DNA of 51,147 nucleotides from the NCBI GenBank assembly GCA_018698795.1, contig JABIPG010000125.1, positions 1 through 51,147 on the forward strand, read 5' to 3'. The translations under genes and the position numbers were made by a program. Position 1 is the first letter of the stretch. Every line of letters begins with the position of its first letter. Shown piece by piece: positions 49,242 to 51,147 of this stretch. The notes under the pieces were generated by a model that saw only the letters and a list, made by a program, of their open reading frames with translations, was not told the DNA's origin and ran no database searches. The stretch comes from Rhodospirillaceae bacterium (GTDB taxonomy: Bacteria; Pseudomonadota; Alphaproteobacteria; Rhodospirillales; Casp-alpha2).

Positions 49242-50564
49242 ATGAGCAAAACACGAGGAGAATTCGGTTCACGATTGGGTTTCATCCTGGCCGCCGCAGG
49301 GTCAGCCATCGGGCTGGGCAATATTTGGCGCTTCCCTTATGTCGCCGGGGAAAGCGGTGGCGGTGCCTTCCTGATCCTTTATCTGGGTATGGTGTTCACA
49401 ATCGGCTTTTCGGTGATGCTTGGCGAGTTGGCCATCGGCCGCGCCGCCCGGCGAAACCCCGTCGGCGCCTTTGCCGCACTGAAGGGCGGCGCCTGGACTT
49501 ACGTCGGCTACATGGGCGTACTGGCCGGGTTCGTGATCTTGTCCTATTACTCGGTGATCGGCGGTTGGACCCTGGCCTACACGTGGGCGACGCTCGGTCC
49601 GCTGTTGGAGAACACCGATACCGGTGAGCTCGGTGCCTATTTCTCCGATTTCATCGCCGACCCGACCCAGACCATTGCCTACCACGGCCTGTTCATGGCA
49701 ATCACCATCGCCATTGTCATGGGCGGCATTGAAAAAGGCATTGAGCGCGCCGCCAAATTTTTGATGCCGGTGTTGTTCGTCATGCTCGTCGCGCTCTGTA
49801 TCCGGGCGCTGACGCTACCGGGTGCGTGGGCAGGCGTCGAATTTTTCGTCATCCCCGACTGGAGCCGCGTCAACACTGAGACGGTCAATGCGGCGCTGTC
49901 GCAGGCGTTTTTCTCGCTATCACTGGGCATGGGCGCCTTGCTGACCTATGGCTCATACCTGTCTCGCAGCGAACGCCTGCCCAGTGTCGCCATGTGGGTG
50001 ACATCCCTGGATACCGTGATTGCACTGCTGGCGGGATTTTTGATCCTACCCGCCGTGTTCGCCTTCGGCTATGACCCGGCCGCCGGGCCGGGACTGACGT
50101 TTGTCACGCTGCCGGCAGTATTCGCCAAGATGCCTGGGGGCGGCTTATTCGGGCCGGTGTTTTTCGCGCTTTTGTCGGTTGCCGCCATAACGTCGGCCGT
50201 GTCGTTGCTGGAAACCGTCGTCGCCTACGCCATTGATGAGACAAGCTCCAACCGCAAGCCGGCAACGTTGGCCATGGGCGTGGTGGTGTTTTTCATTGGC
50301 GTCCCCTCGGCTTTGTCCTTTGGCCCGTGGTCCGATTTCAAGCTGTTCGGCAAAACCTTCCTCGATCTAATGGATTACCTCGCCTCCAATCTTTTACTGC
50401 CGTTCGGCGGCATCGCCATCGCCGTGTTCGTCGGATGGGCGGTCAGTCAACGGATGATGACAGAGGTATTCGGCGGCGCGACCTTGCCGGCACGGGTGTG
50501 GCTTTGGATGCTGCGTACCGTGGCGCCGGCGGCGATCATCTGGATTCTCATCAGCGGGCTTTAG
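49242..50564 (+). CDS. Sodium-dependent transporter, SNF (NSS) family
   Basis: 440 aa with about 11-12 transmembrane helices, similar in length to the bacterial NSS proteins of 11 helices. GSAIGLGNIWRFPYVAGESGGGAFL in the first two helices is the family signature, with unwound helix 1 (residues about 20-30) binding Na+ and substrate. FFSLSLGMGALLTYGSYL marks helix 6. The transporter imports an amino acid or related amine with sodium. The substrate cannot be read. Sodium coupling fits a marine host. No clear Shine-Dalgarno precedes the ATG. Confidence 0.92.
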   Translation: MSKTRGEFGSRLGFILAAAGSAIGLGNIWRFPYVAGESGGGAFLILYLGMVFTIGFSVMLGELAIGRAARRNPVGAFAALKGGAWTYVGYMGVLAGFVILSYYSVIGGWTLAYTWATLGPLLENTDTGELGAYFSDFIADPTQTIAYHGLFMAITIAIVMGGIEKGIERAAKFLMPVLFVMLVALCIRALTLPGAWAGVEFFVIPDWSRVNTETVNAALSQAFFSLSLGMGALLTYGSYLSRSERLPSVAMWVTSLDTVIALLAGFLILPAVFAFGYDPAAGPGLTFVTLPAVFAKMPGGGLFGPVFFALLSVAAITSAVSLLETVVAYAIDETSSNRKPATLAMGVVVFFIGVPSALSFGPWSDFKLFGKTFLDLMDYLASNLLLPFGGIAIAVFVGWAVSQRMMTEVFGGATLPARVWLWMLRTVAPAAIIWILISGL

Positions 50565-50629
50565 ATTCGCCGCGGTTTTGCGGCATACTGGCGTGAACAG
50601 GGAACCGACAATGATGGGGAGCATCTGAG

Positions 50630-51147
50630 ATGGACTTAACGGACCCGCAAATCTGGGCCAGCCTTTTGACGCTGACGGCGCTCGAAATCGTGCTTGGCAT
50701 CGACAACATCATTTTCCTCTCCATCGTCGTTGCGCGCCTGCCGCCCGAACAACAAGCCAAAGCGCGAATGATCGGGCTCATGGGCGCGCTCGGGTTCCGC
50801 ATCGCGCTGCTGGCCAGCCTTGTGTGGATCATCGGACTGACGAAACCGATTTTCACGATTATGGATTTCGCTCTCTCTTGGCGCGATGTGATCCTCGGCG
50901 TCGGCGGGCTGTTCTTGCTCTACAAAGGCACGCTGGAAATCCACGAAACCGTCGAAGGCGATCACGATGGAGATGGGGCTGGAAAAAAGACCATGTCCTT
51001 CGCCGCCGCCATCTTCCAGATCATGATGCTGGATATCATTTTCTCGCTCGATTCCGTCATCACGGCCGTTGGCATGGTGCAGAACCTGCCGGTGATGGTC
51101 ACCGCCGTGGTTATCTCGGTGATCATTATGATGGTGGCGTCGGGGCC
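50630..51147 (+). CDS. TerC-family integral membrane protein, 5' part
   Basis: The gene starts at ATG 50630 (GGGGAG upstream) and runs off the window end, 172 codons seen. The TerC motifs are present: ALEIVLGIDNIIFLSIV (about 17-33) and MMLDIIFSLDSVITAVGMV (about 129-147), each with the acidic residues that likely bind a metal ion within the membrane. Family members are linked to manganese export or metal loading of exported proteins and to tellurite resistance. Four to five helices are visible. Confidence 0.88.
   Translation, partial: MDLTDPQIWASLLTLTALEIVLGIDNIIFLSIVVARLPPEQQAKARMIGLMGALGFRIALLASLVWIIGLTKPIFTIMDFALSWRDVILGVGGLFLLYKGTLEIHETVEGDHDGDGAGKKTMSFAAAIFQIMMLDIIFSLDSVITAVGMVQNLPVMVTAVVISVIIMMVASG

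Noticed and set aside
1-51147. CRISPR array, prophage or classical defence island
   Set aside because: No regularly spaced repeats, cas genes, integrase, phage structural genes or restriction enzymes were seen. Only the DUF5131-TcmP pair has a phage-related family name.

Overview
The window looks like a chromosomal segment of a GC-rich marine alphaproteobacterium, probably Rhodospirillales-like. This is inferred from gene content (tauR/tpa/xsc taurine cluster, soxBDAG, an ectoine-hydrolase-type pair, SNF and TerC transporters) and base composition; no rRNA or marker gene was available to confirm it. Most of the segment serves oxidation of small nitrogenous and sulfonated osmolytes.

Layout. 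1-1294: an IS630-type element whose left edge coincides with the window start has split a STAS-domain gene. 1316-8488 (minus): a degenerate EAL-like protein, a flavin/folate demethylase with an XRE-cupin regulator, D-aminoacyl-tRNA deacylase and a CHASE-PAS histidine kinase. 8648-20764: a complete route from taurine to acetyl-CoA, with import (TauABC), transamination (Tpa), alanine dehydrogenase (Ald), sulfoacetaldehyde acetyltransferase (Xsc), phosphotransacetylase (Pta), the MocR-type regulator TauR and a CoA-acylating semialdehyde dehydrogenase. 20761-28393: a LysR regulator, an MmgE/PrpD protein and the heterotetrameric sarcosine oxidase operon soxBDAG. 28469-29703: a hemerythrin and an SDR.

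29704-32333 is an accessory patch. It holds a long AT-rich intergenic region with a strongly structured inverted repeat, followed by a two-gene cassette: a DUF5131 (phage Gp37/Gp68-like, three-cysteine) protein and its TcmP partner.

42891-33338 (minus) is the most interesting part. It is a tightly overlapping run of eleven genes: GntR regulator, DUF3604 protein, 72-aa protein, aconitase-X large and small subunits, VOC protein, SdhB-like, two cytochrome-b-like anchors, a TauE/SafE permease and an SdhA-like flavoprotein that lacks the usual flavin-linking histidine. A consensus-like promoter overlapping a 28-bp perfect palindrome precedes it. I read it as an undescribed catabolic module in which a dehydratase feeds a quinone-linked dehydrogenase. 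Directly upstream on the same strand lies a DoeA/DoeB-type hydrolase-deacetylase pair. The right end carries a secreted dienelactone-hydrolase-like protein, an M29-like protein, a TetR/NAD(P)-binding pair with two visible operators, an SNF transporter and a truncated terC.
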